Source: Theobroma cacao (taxonomy: Eukaryota > Streptophyta > Magnoliopsida > Malvales > Malvaceae). From it: a DNA stretch of 64,000 nt. The notes under the pieces were generated by a model. That model worked only from the letters and a program-made list of their open reading frames with translations, was not told the DNA's origin and searched no databases. The stretch covers positions 37,372,918 to 37,436,917 of the forward strand of contig NC_030858.1 of the NCBI RefSeq assembly GCF_000208745.1, in the 5' to 3' direction. Shown here one piece after another: positions 13,073 to 25,900 of the stretch. Position 1 is the stretch's first letter. Each line of letters opens with the position of its first letter. A program made the translations under genes and the position numbers.

Positions 13073-16000
13073 TGGTAGTTAAGGAGAGCATTTGAGGCAA
13101 TAGGACAAGAGCTATGGTTTTGTGTTGGTATCAAGTTTGTTTTGTTACTTTTTGTCATCTCATCATATGAGTGTTTTTATCTTTATCCTCTCTGTTTTCT
13201 TTTCTTCTTTTTTTTGGTTTACCATCCTTTTTGTTTCCTTAGAAGCTACAGTTTCTGCAGGTTAAGGTAGTGTCAGCAGTCCCATATCATTGCAATTAAA
13301 AGTTATACTATGTCTAGAGTGATGTTGCAAGGGCAATTATTATTTAGTTTATTTTTATTACCCCTTGGAGGGTAGCTTCCCCTGCTCAACCTTGGCAAAG
13401 AAATGAAGAATCCCTGATGAGTGATGACTGATGTTATGCTTGCCAATTTGGGGGAATTGCTCCTCTTCCTTCGCCATGCTCCTTATAATATGATTCTGTG
13501 ATGAGATTGCCCTTCAATGTTTTCGCTGTTGTACTGAAAGAAGTGCTGTCTAACCGAACTGATAAATTATCTTTACGAAAAAGTCATGCAAATAGCTGTC
13601 TTTGAATTACATCAAACCATGAAATTCTTTTCCATGGATGAAACATTAAAATCTTTTAGGGTATCTCAGAAATTGTTGAGACATTTCATTGATATTCTTT
13701 TCACATTCTATATGCTGGAGATTGAGGAGCTTTTCTACACTGATTCTTGCCCGAGTTTGCAAAAAACTGTAGATGACATGATCCCAATGGGACCTAGAAT
13801 TTCCTTAATTCCCAGAAAATTGACCAAAAGTGGCCCCTCTACCTTAAATCAATCAGTTCAAAAGGGTTTCTTGGCTTTGTTAAAGCAATGCATATCAGGC
13901 TCCACCTCTACCACTGTCCTCGTGGCTGAGATTGACAGCATTACACATTTCAGAATGCTAAACCAAAACAATATTGCGCGTTGTTTTTCAGACATCTGAC
14001 AGGAACAGCCTCTAGCTTACTAGCTACTACTATGTAAGCCAGAAAATAAAACAAGCTTCTTTGTGTTTTGTTAATATAAGTTCTCACTGTTGAGAAATAG
14101 GACCCCAAAGATCTTTACTCACCGAAATGCAATGTCTTTGTCACTGAGACTAGCCGACTAGGACCTAACTGGCAGATACCAAACAGATGAGATTGGCTCT
14201 TTTGAGGCCTCTTTGTTTGCTTTATGCTAAGAGCAGGACAGGCCATAAAGCCAAACTAGGGCTGAGTAACAGTTTGTAACAGGGCTTTGCCTTTTGCCCT
14301 GCCCCTGGCTTTCTCATTGTCATTGAGAATCAAATTACTAACAAAACAACAAAACCATAACAAGTTAACAACCATATACTATTTCCTAAAGAACTTAGAT
14401 TATCCTATCTAATTCACTGATAATTTTGTAACAGAAAAACACAAGTCAAATTTTGCTGTGAAGTAATGCTTATTTCAGCATCAGGTCATGAATAAAAACA
14501 ATACTAGTACTTTTTAAATAGCTGGAGTGTGAATTTAGACAAGAGGCAATGGAGGTGGGGATGTGAACCCACTATCCCCCATTAGTAGGTAATTAATCAA
14601 TTCCAGTGAAAACTGTAAAACATAAAGGAAGTGGGGTAGCTTGATTTTCTGCACTAAACCAGACTCCTCCTGATCTCTCTTACCAGAAACATCATGGGCC
14701 AAGCCTCTCCAACCATTACTGCGTGAAAAAACATTTTTTTAACGAAAAAGGCTGGAGTTTTTGTGAAATCTTCCAAACAAACAAACACACACTTGTTATC
14801 CATGGTGGTCATAGCTGATAAGTGAGAGAGGCTTTTTAGCCTACAAGCTACATGAGCTTAACTGAAACCTTTAGGCTATCTTCTTGTAAAAAATCTATAC
14901 CAAAATACCCAACTTTCTAATGTTGAGCAGTGTTTAATGAATTGAACATTTGCCTAATCTAGCCCTTTTAATTTCTATTCTCATCATCCTACTTCAATAC
15001 AAGATATGCTGCAAGCCCATATTGAATCCAACCTTTTGCAAGTCCAATCAAAACCCATTTTTGAAGTCTCATTTCTCCCCCATGTACTCAATATTCTACA
15101 GTAACTACCCTCAGGTTTTCCCCTTGGTAGCAAAATTAAAGGGTTTGCTTAACTACCCATTTGAACCATTAGTGGTCTAGTCTAAACTCAAAGACCCTTT
15201 AGTTTTCACTGTCTATTTGGTAGGTAGGCTTTAGACTAACATAATATTGGTGTGGCTTCTTTCTCCTCTGCTTCAATTCATTCAAAAAGCTTTATGCAAG
15301 TTTTTGACTGAAATGCAAGACCTAAACAAAGAATGAAGATTGAAAGCTAATTATGAAGCAGAAGTCCTCCTTTCTACAAATAGAGAAACCAACCAGGGGA
15401 AAGTGAAGGAAATCATTGACCCTGGCTGATGGCTTTGCTTGTATATATTGTCATTTTTTCTTCATTTAATGCCTTTGATCCCATTCGTCTGTCTTTCAAT
15501 AAACTTTCCAATGCTTTCTTTCCCATTGATAGCCAGCCAACTCCTTACAGCATTAATGTATGGTGTCAATTAATCAATTTCAAAGTAGATATAATTTAAA
15601 GTTATCAAAGTAGGTAGCATATACATTAATTAACTCGTAATATCTCATTTTTCATTCGTTTCTATTGATGTAGTGAATTAGATATCCGTCTTAAAATGAT
15701 TTTTTGTTTCATGGAAAAAGGGGGGGGAGGACAGGAAATCATTTGAGAAAAGAATATGCAGCCAGACTATACATTTATGTGACAACATATTTAATTTGGA
15801 ACGGTCCAAAAATTCAACTGCATCTTTGGCCACCCTAGGTCTTAAGGGTACACCAACATTTAATGTTGGATTTGGGGGTCCTCCACTTCCCAAACTTTTC
15901 TTCATAATTTTATGTTAAAAAATGCCAACATTTATCTCCATGCATCTTTTGGCAGTGACCCTTTACTTTTTTTATTTATTTATTATTATTTTCTATCTGA

Positions 16001-16645
16001 AATTTATGCAATTTTTTATCTTCCATTCTTATTTTTCCTACTTACAATAATTGCAAAAAGTTGTAACCCTTGAACTACAACTCAATTGTTCATTGACTTT
16101 CAAGAAAAGAATTTGCATATACAATCTAATCTGTCGGTCGAGATTAAATTTTTGCATTATGTCACGACGTAAGGAAATATAAATTATTATTACGTTATCC
16201 AAATCACGATCAAAATATTCTTTCATGTGGATTCATATTTGAAATATAAAAAGAGCAACATGAAAGTGAATAAATAAAAAACGAAGCCTAGAACCATAAG
16301 TGATGAGGGGGGTTGATTTGAATAAAATAACTATAGTGAAAGCTCAAGAGAATGCTACTTTTTTACATCAAGTGGCTAATAAATTAAAGAAAGAAAATAA
16401 AAAACCTTGTATCACTGTGGAAATAAAGTGGGTTTGTCATATTATAGTATTTGAGTACAAGTGTCCTTGTTTTACCCTCCATAGGCAAATGTAGGGAGGG
16501 GGATGACCCCCACCTCCTCCTCTTCCATTGACTCTATCTTGCTTGAGCAACACCCTTAACCTAAGCAGCCCAAAAGAACACAAACAATGCCCAGTCTCCA
16601 TCCATTTGTGGGTTAAAACTTTATGGTGAAAACAACAGAGGATGG

Positions 16646-16781
16646 GAGAGAGAGAGAGAGAGAGAGGGGAGGGGGAAAGGAAATGATGTTTTAAGAGCAA
16701 AGGAAGAAGGAAAGAAAGAGTAGTACAAAATTCAATAATAAGTTTGGCAAAGAAGCAAAGGCAAGAGAGAGAGAGAGAGAG
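16646..16781. repeat. Two (GA)n microsatellites
   Basis: Uninterrupted GA/AG dinucleotide runs at 16646-16666 and 16764-16781, about 100 bases apart in a purine-rich stretch. These are simple repeats, common in plant promoter and leader DNA; no gene is attached to them here. Confidence 0.85.
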
Positions 16782-19700
16782 GTGACAAAGTGGATGACCT
16801 TGGGTGGGACCAAGTCTCCACTTCAACGACACCAACCTTTCAAAGCAATGCCACGTCAGCATTCTATTGATTTACGCAAACATGGGAATTGGTTTTTTTT
16901 TTTTCCTTCTTTTATTTTTGTTTGGGGTGGGGGCATGGAGCCGGGCCAGACAGGATGGGCCCACATGATTGGACTAAAATGGGGCCCAAAAGGGGTTAAG
17001 GAAGCACTGGCATTATTCCTTTCCTATGATAAAAGCAATGGCTCATGGCAAAAGGAGATAGGAACCCTCCACCCATAGCCAAGAAGAACACAACATCACT
17101 AATAAAGCAAAATATAAAATAAATAAATAAATAAATATATATATATAGAGAGAGGAAGAGGGGGACAAAGTGGAAGAATGTTAATCCCATCATCACCTAA
17201 AGTTTACAAAAGAAAACACATAGCCATTTGACTTTGTTATCGCTCATCATATACCATTGATTGTACTACACATTTTGTAGGGAAGGGAAATTTATATATA
17301 CATATATATATCATGCATACCCTATCTTCTTCTTCTTCTTCTATCACAACATGTATCACATTTTGATCAGATATGGCTAGATTTCTTACTAGCCCAAAGT
17401 GAGAAAAGAAAGAAAAAAAAAAAGGAAAAGGAGAGTAACAAAGTCTAAGATGATGTTGAATCGTGAAGGTTATGTTTTCCATTGCAAAACAACTTAGGGA
17501 GAGTTATCATGGGTTTATATTGCATCATAATCATCACCAAAAATTAAAAGGAAAAACAAAAGCCATGTGGCAGAGAAAACGCGGATGATCACAAAAACAT
17601 CGAAAATATTTGGTGTAAACATCACGTTAAACGTTTCACAGTAAGTAGAGTAATGGATAAACGTAAACACCCAACACTTTAACCGATTTTAACTTTTTAG
17701 AAAGATAGTACTGGCCTCTTTGAGTCTTGACATAAACATCAAGAATATACCCATGGACCAGCTTCATCTTTACAATTACAATATGTAATGTGATGTGGTT
17801 GAAAGGGAGAGGGAGGGAAAGGGTTTTGTGTCTGAGGTGTGATAAACACATAACATAATCATACCGACAGCACCATGGATGGAGCAATGAAAGGGCTTAG
17901 CTTTTCTTTTCTTTTCTTTTTTTGCTCTCTTCGGCATTTTTTCAAAGTCAAAATCGTTTGCTTTTTGTTTTTCCTGCAATAATATTTGTAATTTGTCCAA
18001 CGCATTGGCATGCTTCATGCCCTTTGCTCATGGGCCGCGACAACACCCAGAGAGAGACAGAGGAGAGGGGAAGCAAAGTCATAGAGGGCAGATTGGAAAA
18101 ATCTTTTCTCTTTTGACAATAAGAGTGGGGGGTGGTCTTGGGTTGGGGTTGAATCTAAAAGCTTTCCATTATCAGATCCAAACAAAGATTTGTTTTCAAT
18201 CATGTCTGCGGTCACTTCCAGTTTATACCTTGTAAAGAAACCATGAAATTATAAAAGAAAAAATACTTTTAATCTTTTTATGCTAAGACTGCACAATATC
18301 ATAAAATTTCAATCCCAACTCAATTCTATTGTGAATAGAGCGTTTAAAAGTCAAAAATCGATTAAAGTATCTCGATTTATGCATGAATTACTTGTCTATG
18401 GCGTCTCTTAGTGCCAGCATCGATCCTGTTATTTGGAAGGAGAGAAACAGGTAAAGACTTTCACCTTCTTTGTTTTTTTCCCTCTCTTGGGTGCTTGAAA
18501 GAATCAAGTAAACTTCATTGCATTGCATGTTTAGGGTATAATTCATTGGATGGACTCCCATGTCTTTAATGAACCATGTGTTATGATACAAAGTCTGATC
18601 TAATTTGTTTGTATTAATTTAAGAATGAAAATCTCCTATTCTCATTTAATGTTTTTTTTTTATAATTTTACGTCACGTGTTGAGTAATAATTGTTCAAAA
18701 AACAATATACTCAAATTAATCTTATTTCTCAATTATAATATCTTGGGAAGATTGGGTATATGGGTTTCTAACCAGTAGTATCAAGAAATGAAGCAAATCT
18801 CACAATTTATTGACAAATTAAAGATCAATTCAGACACTAGGCTTAATATGAAATTATGTGTAGAAGATCCCCACAGTTTTTTAATTTTTATTTTAAAAAT
18901 ACTACTGAAATACACACAATCATTGTATCTAAAAGATTAATTTCAACCTCACTTGAATACAATGATTTTATACTCTTTTCCCCCTTTGTTGCTTGTGATA
19001 CAATTTTAAGCTCCTTTGGCTTTTTGCCTCTTTATTAATTGATAAAATACATAGGAAAAAAAACCCACATAGTAATAATTAATCAAGTCAAATTGAGTAT
19101 AATTTCCCATGAAGAAACAATAATACTTAATTAATAATAATAATAATATTATTATTATGATATTTTTGACAGCATGTGGTTTTGTGGGTAACACGTGATG
19201 TTACTTTTCTCGCATGCCAAAAAGCAGATGAAAAAAAAAAGCCCATTCCATTAACTTATTTTAATTAAATTTAATTATTTTAATTTAAAATCATCAACGA
19301 ATTTTATTTATTTATTTTTATTAACGGGAACAACTAAACCGATCGATTCAAAGATAAAGAATATTGTCAATGTATAAACTATGACCGAAAACGGCATTTT
19401 CTGTTATTATCCCTTTCGTATTTCGTAAATATTTATTTTTTATATTTTAATTAATAAAAATTTAAATTTGTTCGATAATTCGAGATACCCATTTTCGAGT
19501 ACTTTCTCGTGTTCGATAAGGGAATAAAAGAAGAATTATGCTAGTGGAAGTCGAAGTGTCTTGTTTACTAAAGGAATGGAGAAAAAAGAGGAAGGGAATT
19601 TAAGGTTGCCCGAATGTCTCCATGCAAAGAATGTAGTGTTGTAATACAAAAATAAGACCGACCAAAGCTAATGTTGCTGTCGTAACAAAAAATCCCAAAA

Positions 19701-19984
19701 ATGTAAAAAAAAAAAAAAGAAAAGAAAAATAGTATTTTTGCTTTATATAATTGTTGGTCTGGAATTAAGAAACATATTATATAAAGCCCAATGGTCCCTC
19801 TATTTTGTTTTATTTTATTTTTTTGGGATTTTTATTTTTAAAAAAATTGTCCATGTTCCACTAGTACAATTTCGAGACTGCCACTCAATCAATTATTTTA
19901 TACATATTTTTTTATATTTCGTTTTTCTCCCCCTGTTTTTTTTTTAAAAATTGAAGAATATTCTTGTCTTTTGGTTTATTGAAT

Positions 19985-20580
19985 TAAAAAAATGGTAAAG
20001 GAAAAGGAAATAAAAAAAAAAGGGTTGATTAGTAGCATCATCCCCTTCCTTTTTAACCCCTAAATCTTGAAATTTGTCGTGTAATTGAATATTGTTTTAA
20101 TTATTATTTTTTATATAGCGGCTTAAGAAGATTTTAATATTCTTTTATCCCATGCAATTAATCATTTATATATATTTTTCGAGTTAAATAAATTTTTATA
20201 AACTAAAAAATAAGTAAAAAGAAGACAATAAAAAAGGAAAAGAAAAAAAAAAGGTTGATTATTAGCATTATCTTATTTCTTTTTAACTCTCAAATCTTGA
20301 AATTTGTCGTGTAATCAGACATTTCTTTAACTGTATTTTTTGGCATAACCCTTTAATAAAATCTTGACATTCTTCTATTACGTTTAATTAATTTTTTATA
20401 TTTTATTTTAAATTAAATAAATCTTTATGAATAAAAAAATCGATAAAAAGAAAACAATAAAAAAGGGAAAGGAAATAAAAAAAGAGTTGATTATTAACAT
20501 CGACCGCTTTCCTTTTTAACCCTCGAATCTCGAAATTTGTCGTGTAATTGAACATTTCTATGACTATATATTTTTTTTCT
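19985..20580. repeat. Tandem repeat, about 230-bp unit, roughly 2.5 copies
   Basis: Three successive diverged copies share an A-rich stretch, then ttgatta(t/g)tag/aacat, then a block reading aatcttgaaatttgtcgtgt or near it. The ttgatt core falls at 20025, 20255 and 20487, giving spacings of 230 and 232 bases. The third copy fades after about 20580. The copies differ by many substitutions, so the duplication is not recent. No ORF runs through the unit. Confidence 0.85.
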
Positions 20581-21166
20581 TATTTTATAAATAAATGGAG
20601 AACACTATGATTTTTTTTTAATATAATAAAGTTTTTAATATACCACTATTGTTTTACTTCCTCTTACCCCCTCCAAGTTAAAGTGCAAGTGGCTTCTCCT
20701 TTAAGCACTACTAAATCAAGCGTTATTTCATTTGGAAAGTTCGATTCCATATTTATTTTTTTATTTTTATGAAAACATAAATAATTATAAATTTTTTTCT
20801 TAAAATTTGATATGTTAAAGATACGTTGTTATGAATTTGCTTAATCAATTGATCTATAACCCATAATTTATATAAAATTAATAATGATTGTCTTTGAGAA
20901 TTTAGAATTGAAAGAAGAGAGATGTATTTCAAATAAATTTATTTTATATTTTCATTAATTTCTAATCATATGAAACATTGGATAAATAAATAAAGAGTCA
21001 AAAAGGAAAGGAAATATATTACTATAACTGAAAAGAAAACAACAATCATCATCAATTGAAAATTACAAGTAGGGAGTAGGGGGACTTGACTTGGAATGGG
21101 AATTTATTCTAGTTGGACAGAGAGCCCTCCAGAACCTAAGTTTAAAGCCAAAAAAGAAGGCTGGAG

Positions 21167-21370
21167 TCATGCCACTGTGTTTGACTGATCACCCATTCTC
21201 CTAAAGTTTTCCACCCTCAAAGCTGATGAAGGGTTTCTAGAAACCTTGCCTCTGTTCTTCTTAACTCTCTCTGGTGAAGAGTCCTTCAAGGAACTGAGAG
21301 GGGAAGAAAACCCAAAGTCAAAATGTTTAAGATCATGGTAGAACTGGACATTTTGCAAACTGGGTTTCAT
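21167..21370 (-). CDS. Possible small hypothetical ORF, 67 aa
   Basis: Reading from an ATG at 21370, the frame encodes a basic, Ser/Lys/Arg-rich 67-aa peptide beginning MKPSLQNVQFYHDLKHFDFG and ending at a stop at 21167-21169. The frame extends upstream only through a poly-lysine run encoded by a poly(T) tract, which looks non-coding. Amino-acid composition is more balanced than the surrounding AT-rich shadows, but I recognise no family and no splice partners. It may be an exon or remnant of an unrecognised gene, or chance. Confidence 0.2.
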   Translation of the reverse strand: MKPSLQNVQFYHDLKHFDFGFSSPLSSLKDSSPERVKKNRGKVSRNPSSALRVENFRRMGDQSNTVA

Positions 21371-22013
21371 CTTTGGATTCTTTTTTTTTTTTTTTTTAAT
21401 TTGTTTATCTTTGGGTAGATCAACATAACAGCAACACGACACCGTTCTTGCTAATAAAGGATTTTGTGTTCGTTGGACATGAAATTTGGTAAGAGTATTT
21501 GTTTACAACTTCCCATTTGTAGGATTAGAACTTCAATCACATAGATTGTGTGTTCTTTTCTTGTATTAAAAGCCAAACCACAAACAAACAAACAAGGACA
21601 AAGAAAGGGTGCATGAACAACAATTATTGAACTCAAGAAGCATTGTTAACAACGGAAAGTTACAAAAGAGAAAAAGGATAATTAGATAAAAGAAAACAGG
21701 GATATTTCAACTAATCCTATATGTAATCAGGTGATATATTTGATAACCAAACACCTAACCCTACAGGACAAAAGACAGAACAAATCCATTATCCACTGAT
21801 GTTAACATAGTTTGGTTAGATTTTGTTACTTAATGAAGATCAAGTTTTTATAGAAAGATACCTATGGCCTTTGCATCTTAATCTCGATTAATTTTATATT
21901 ATAAAAAAAGTTTAAATCTTGTTCATTGTCAGAAGAGTTAGCCAGACAGGGCTAACATGTCAATTCAGATGAACAATAGGGAGAGTAAAGTAAATGAGCT
22001 GAGCTGGTGAAAA

Positions 22014-22020
22014 TATAAAG
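22014..22020 (+). promoter_or_regulatory. Putative TATA box of REV
   Basis: tataaag at 22014-22020 precedes a strongly CT-rich stretch (from about 22075) and lies about 970 bases upstream of the REV ATG. This would give a long leader of roughly 900 bases if unspliced, in keeping with the long 5' UTRs known for HD-ZIP III genes. Support is motif and context only. Confidence 0.4.
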
Positions 22021-22283
22021 GGGAGGAGAAAAAAAACATCTCCGATAAGCTTGTCGGTTTGCGTGCAAATGAACTCTCTTTCTCTCTCTTTTATTCCCCA
22101 CTGTTTCAAGCTCAGACTTAGATCACTCACTGTCACAACTTTTTTTTTCCTTCTCTTTCTCTCTCTTCATTCTCTTTGGACAAAGATTTGTATTTAATAT
22201 CTGGGTTTTTTTTTTCTTTTCTAAAACCCTTATGAGAGTTCAAATCTTTTCTGTGTTTTGTGAGACTTTGTTCTTCTTCAAAC

Positions 22284-22381
22284 ATGGTTAAGATTTCAGT
22301 TTCTCTTCACATTTATGTTGTTGGGTCTTGCGAAACGCCAGCTTTTTTGTGATGCTACTACTTCTGGGCTCTCTTTGTTGA
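22284..22381 (+). promoter_or_regulatory. Pair of overlapping upstream ORFs in the REV leader
   Basis: An ATG at 22284 opens a 22-codon frame ending in TGA at 22350-22352. The final A of that stop is the first base of another ATG (22352-22354), which opens a 9-codon frame ending at 22379-22381. The TGATG arrangement would allow termination-reinitiation. A further 42-codon ATG frame runs 22069-22197 if transcription starts upstream of it. uORFs of this kind usually lower main-ORF translation. The leader may also be spliced, which could remove them. Confidence 0.4.
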
Positions 22382-22987
22382 GAGAGCCTGTCAAAGCTCT
22401 TTCCTTTTTATCTTTTGGTTCCTTTCATTTTCTTCGTCACTGGGTAGTTAAGTAGTAGTCAAAGGGTTGAAGCTCGCTTGAGAAACCTGTTCAGTGATAT
22501 CGAGCTTGCTTGGTGGTAGGCAGTTGTTTTTCTTTGGTATTGGGGATCAAGATTTGTTGGGGTTGTGTTCTTGGAAAAACGTTTTGAAAGTTGGATCTTT
22601 GGGGCAAGATTTTGAGAGCCATTTTCTTTTTCTTTTTCTTGGGGTTTCATTTCACCAGCTTGATCATCATCATCATCAGCTAAAAAAATAAAAGACAAAA
22701 AACCTACAAAAAAAAAAAACCACCCGCTTGGCTTTTACTTGGGGCTGACTCAAATCAAAACTCCTCATTTTAGTTCCTTCTTTCTCTTTCTCTCTCTTTT
22801 TTTGTTTTGTATATCATAAAAAAGGACGGACTTTACTAAGAAACAAAAGAATCTTAGTTCTGAAGCCGAACCCTGCAAAACAAGCAGCTCTTTTAGCACT
22901 CAGCTCACAGCATCTCTCACTTTCTGTCTGATCACTTCTTCATATATAGAGAAAGATTGGTTTTTGCAATCTTGGTTTTAGCAAGAA

Positions 22988-25900
22988 ATGGCTATGGCGG
23001 TGGCCCAACACAGGGAGAGCAGCAGTGGCAGTAGCATCAACAAACATCTTGATGCTGGCAAGTATGTTAGGTACACAGCTGAGCAAGTTGAAGCTTTGGA
23101 AAGAGTCTATGCTGAGTGCCCCAAGCCAAGTTCTTTGCGTAGGCAACAGTTGATAAGGGAGTGCCCCATTCTTTCCAACATTGAACCCAAACAGATCAAA
23201 GTTTGGTTTCAAAATCGCAGGTAGGAAAAGCTGATCTTGGTTTTTGTTGTAGATTGTAGTTGTTATAAACAAAAGATAAATTGGGTCTTTTTTAGATGAG
23301 TAGAGTAGTTTCTTTATTTTTATGGAGTTAGAAAATTTTAGTTATGGGGTTGTCATTGAGGTGTGCAGGTGTAGAGAGAAGCAAAGAAAAGAGGCTTCAA
23401 GGCTGCAGACTGTGAATAGAAAATTAACAGCAATGAACAAACTGTTGATGGAGGAGAATGATCGGTTGCAAAAACAGGTGTCTCAGCTGGTTTGCGAGAA
23501 TGGGTATATGAGGCAACAACTGCATACTGTAAATGTATCTTCTTTTAGTCTCTCGCTCCTTGATCTTTTCCAATTCTCACTAATGAACTGTCTCAAAATG
23601 TATAATGCTAAAGTTTCTGTCCTTTATTTGCGTTGAGTGGAATTTTGGTACTGGATATAGTAGTTTAGTTTGTTTTTTGCCTGCTTTTGGTGTTAGGCAT
23701 TGGATAGATCTTTGTGGCATGCTAATTTTTAAGAATTGAAATGTCTTTAATTTGCCACGATGGTTATATGAGAATTTTGTGTCTTATGGTCCCCATGTGG
23801 TGTTTGCCTCAAATTGTGTTACTTTGTTGTTTGTTCTCGGTTCTTTCTATATATGCACAATTCCACCCTTACCCCAGTTTTGTAATTATACCACTTGCTG
23901 CTTGCTTTGTGTTAATGGATCATTGTGGCCTATTGCTAGACTTCCTTTAAGGTGTTTTGACATTATTTCTGTTTATTTTTGGATTTCTTTGCAGGCATCA
24001 GCAGCAACTGATGCAAGCTGTGACTCTGTGGTTACCACTCCTCAGCATTCATTGAGAGATGCCAATAACCCTGCTGGGTAAGTTCAATTATTAACCACAA
24101 TGAACCCCCTTCCCCCCTCTCTATATCTATCTATCTATCTATTTAATAAATGTTGTGACTTTTTTATGCTATTGGCAGACTCCTCTCCATTGCAGAGGAG
24201 ACCTTGGCAGAGTTCCTTTCCAAGGCTACGGGAACTGCTGTCGATTGGGTCCAGATGCCTGGGATGAAGGTTTGTCATTGTCTTAAACAGATGCTATTTT
24301 GATTTATTTTCCCGTTGATTGATTTTTTATGTGCATCTGGTGATATTATGTTTCTTGCGTCGCAAATCAGAAGTATCGCTGAGCTAATTTGCTTAAATTT
24401 GTTGTCAGCCTGGTCCGGATTCGGTTGGGATATTTGCCATTTCCCAAAGTTGTAGTGGAGTGGCAGCTCGAGCCTGCGGTCTTGTAAGTTTAGAACCTAC
24501 AAAGGTATGAATTCTATTGTCATCATAAAAAATTGAGACATGTATTTCTGTTGTTATTTATTAAACTTGATCTATTTGATTTGAACAAAACAATTAAATT
24601 ATGTTAATAGATTGCGGAGATTCTTAAAGATCGTCCATCTTGGTTCCGGGACTGCCGGAACCTTGAAGTTTTCACCATGGTTGCAGCCGGAAATGACAGA
24701 ACAATTGAGCTTGTATACACACAGGTGAAGAATTATTCCATGATAATAGTTTTTATTTTATTTTATTTCATATATGAATGAATGTTTACTCTTGTAATGA
24801 GGAGACTAAAATCAGTACTGTTTTAGACGTACGCTCCAACTACGCTGGCTCCTGCAAGGGACTTTTGGACTCTAAGATACACTACAACATTAGAGAATGG
24901 CAGTCTCGTGGTATGCATGTCGTGCACTTGTTACTTATTAAATAATGTAAATCAGTGCTATGTATGAGTAACTAAGTCAAGGTTGAAATATTGCATCATG
25001 TGGTACTTGCAGACCATTTCAATTGCATATTTGACTGTCCTATGATTGCTTTTGTTTGAGGAGTTATGCTCATTTTTTCCCCTTGAAGGTCCATGTAATT
25101 TGATATACATGCTTCTTGAGGGTAACATGATATGAGGTGCTGATAGTATTTTTCATTTTTTGCTATCTTTTTTAAGGTCTGTGAGAGGTCTCTTTCTGGT
25201 TCTGGTGCTGGCCCAAGTGCAGCTGCTGCCGCACAATTTGTGAGAGCTGAAATGCTTCCTAGTGGCTATTTGATTAGGCCTTGTGAGGGTGGAGGGTCAA
25301 TCATCCATATTGTCGACCACATGAATCTTGAGGTAGGACTTCTGATAAGTAGGTACTTTGCGGACACCTTAAGATGTCACTTTTGTGGCAAGTCTTAATT
25401 TCTTAACACCTTATTGCAGGCATGGCGTGTGCCAGAGGTGCTGCGCCCACTTTATGAATCATCAAAAGTAGTTGCTCAGAAAATGACAATTGCGGTGAGT
25501 AGATTGCCTACTGCAGTTGATAATATTCTAGTGCAACTCTGAAACATGGTTGTCTAATCAACAAGATCAAACAGATTGCTAAAACGAATATGAAGTATTG
25601 AAGGATAAAATTTTGCCCATAAATCTTTCAGGAAACTTTAATTGTTTCAGGCCTTGAAATGCGCACCACAACCATTTGTTTAACGGTGCAGATTCATGAT
25701 TTGTAAATTCTGTTTTATGATGATGATGTTTATTCACTTTGTTGGCAAGTACCCTATTGGGTTTGGTTGTCCTTTAAACAAACAGAAAAAAAGAATGTAG
25801 AAAAGTTTCTTTAATTTCTTTTTTATTTCCTGAAAAGGCATTTTGTAAAGGTACTGATTGATTGATCTCTGTGAAGGCACTGCGCTACATTAGGCAGATT

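Larger units (their letters stand above)
13073..22013. other. Large AT-rich intergenic region between DRB2 and REV
   Basis: After the DRB2 3' UTR (to about 13400) I see no recognisable protein family. It holds (GA)n microsatellites at 16646-16666 and 16764-16781, an (AAAT)n/(AT)n stretch near 17117-17147, a (CTT)n tract near 17325-17341, long AT-rich low-complexity DNA from 18600 to 20950, and the tandem repeat annotated separately. Two single-exon ORFs, at 13586-13999 (+) and 21167-21370 (-), are discussed in the findings. I looked for known conserved plant miRNA sequences by eye and saw none. Confidence 0.6.
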
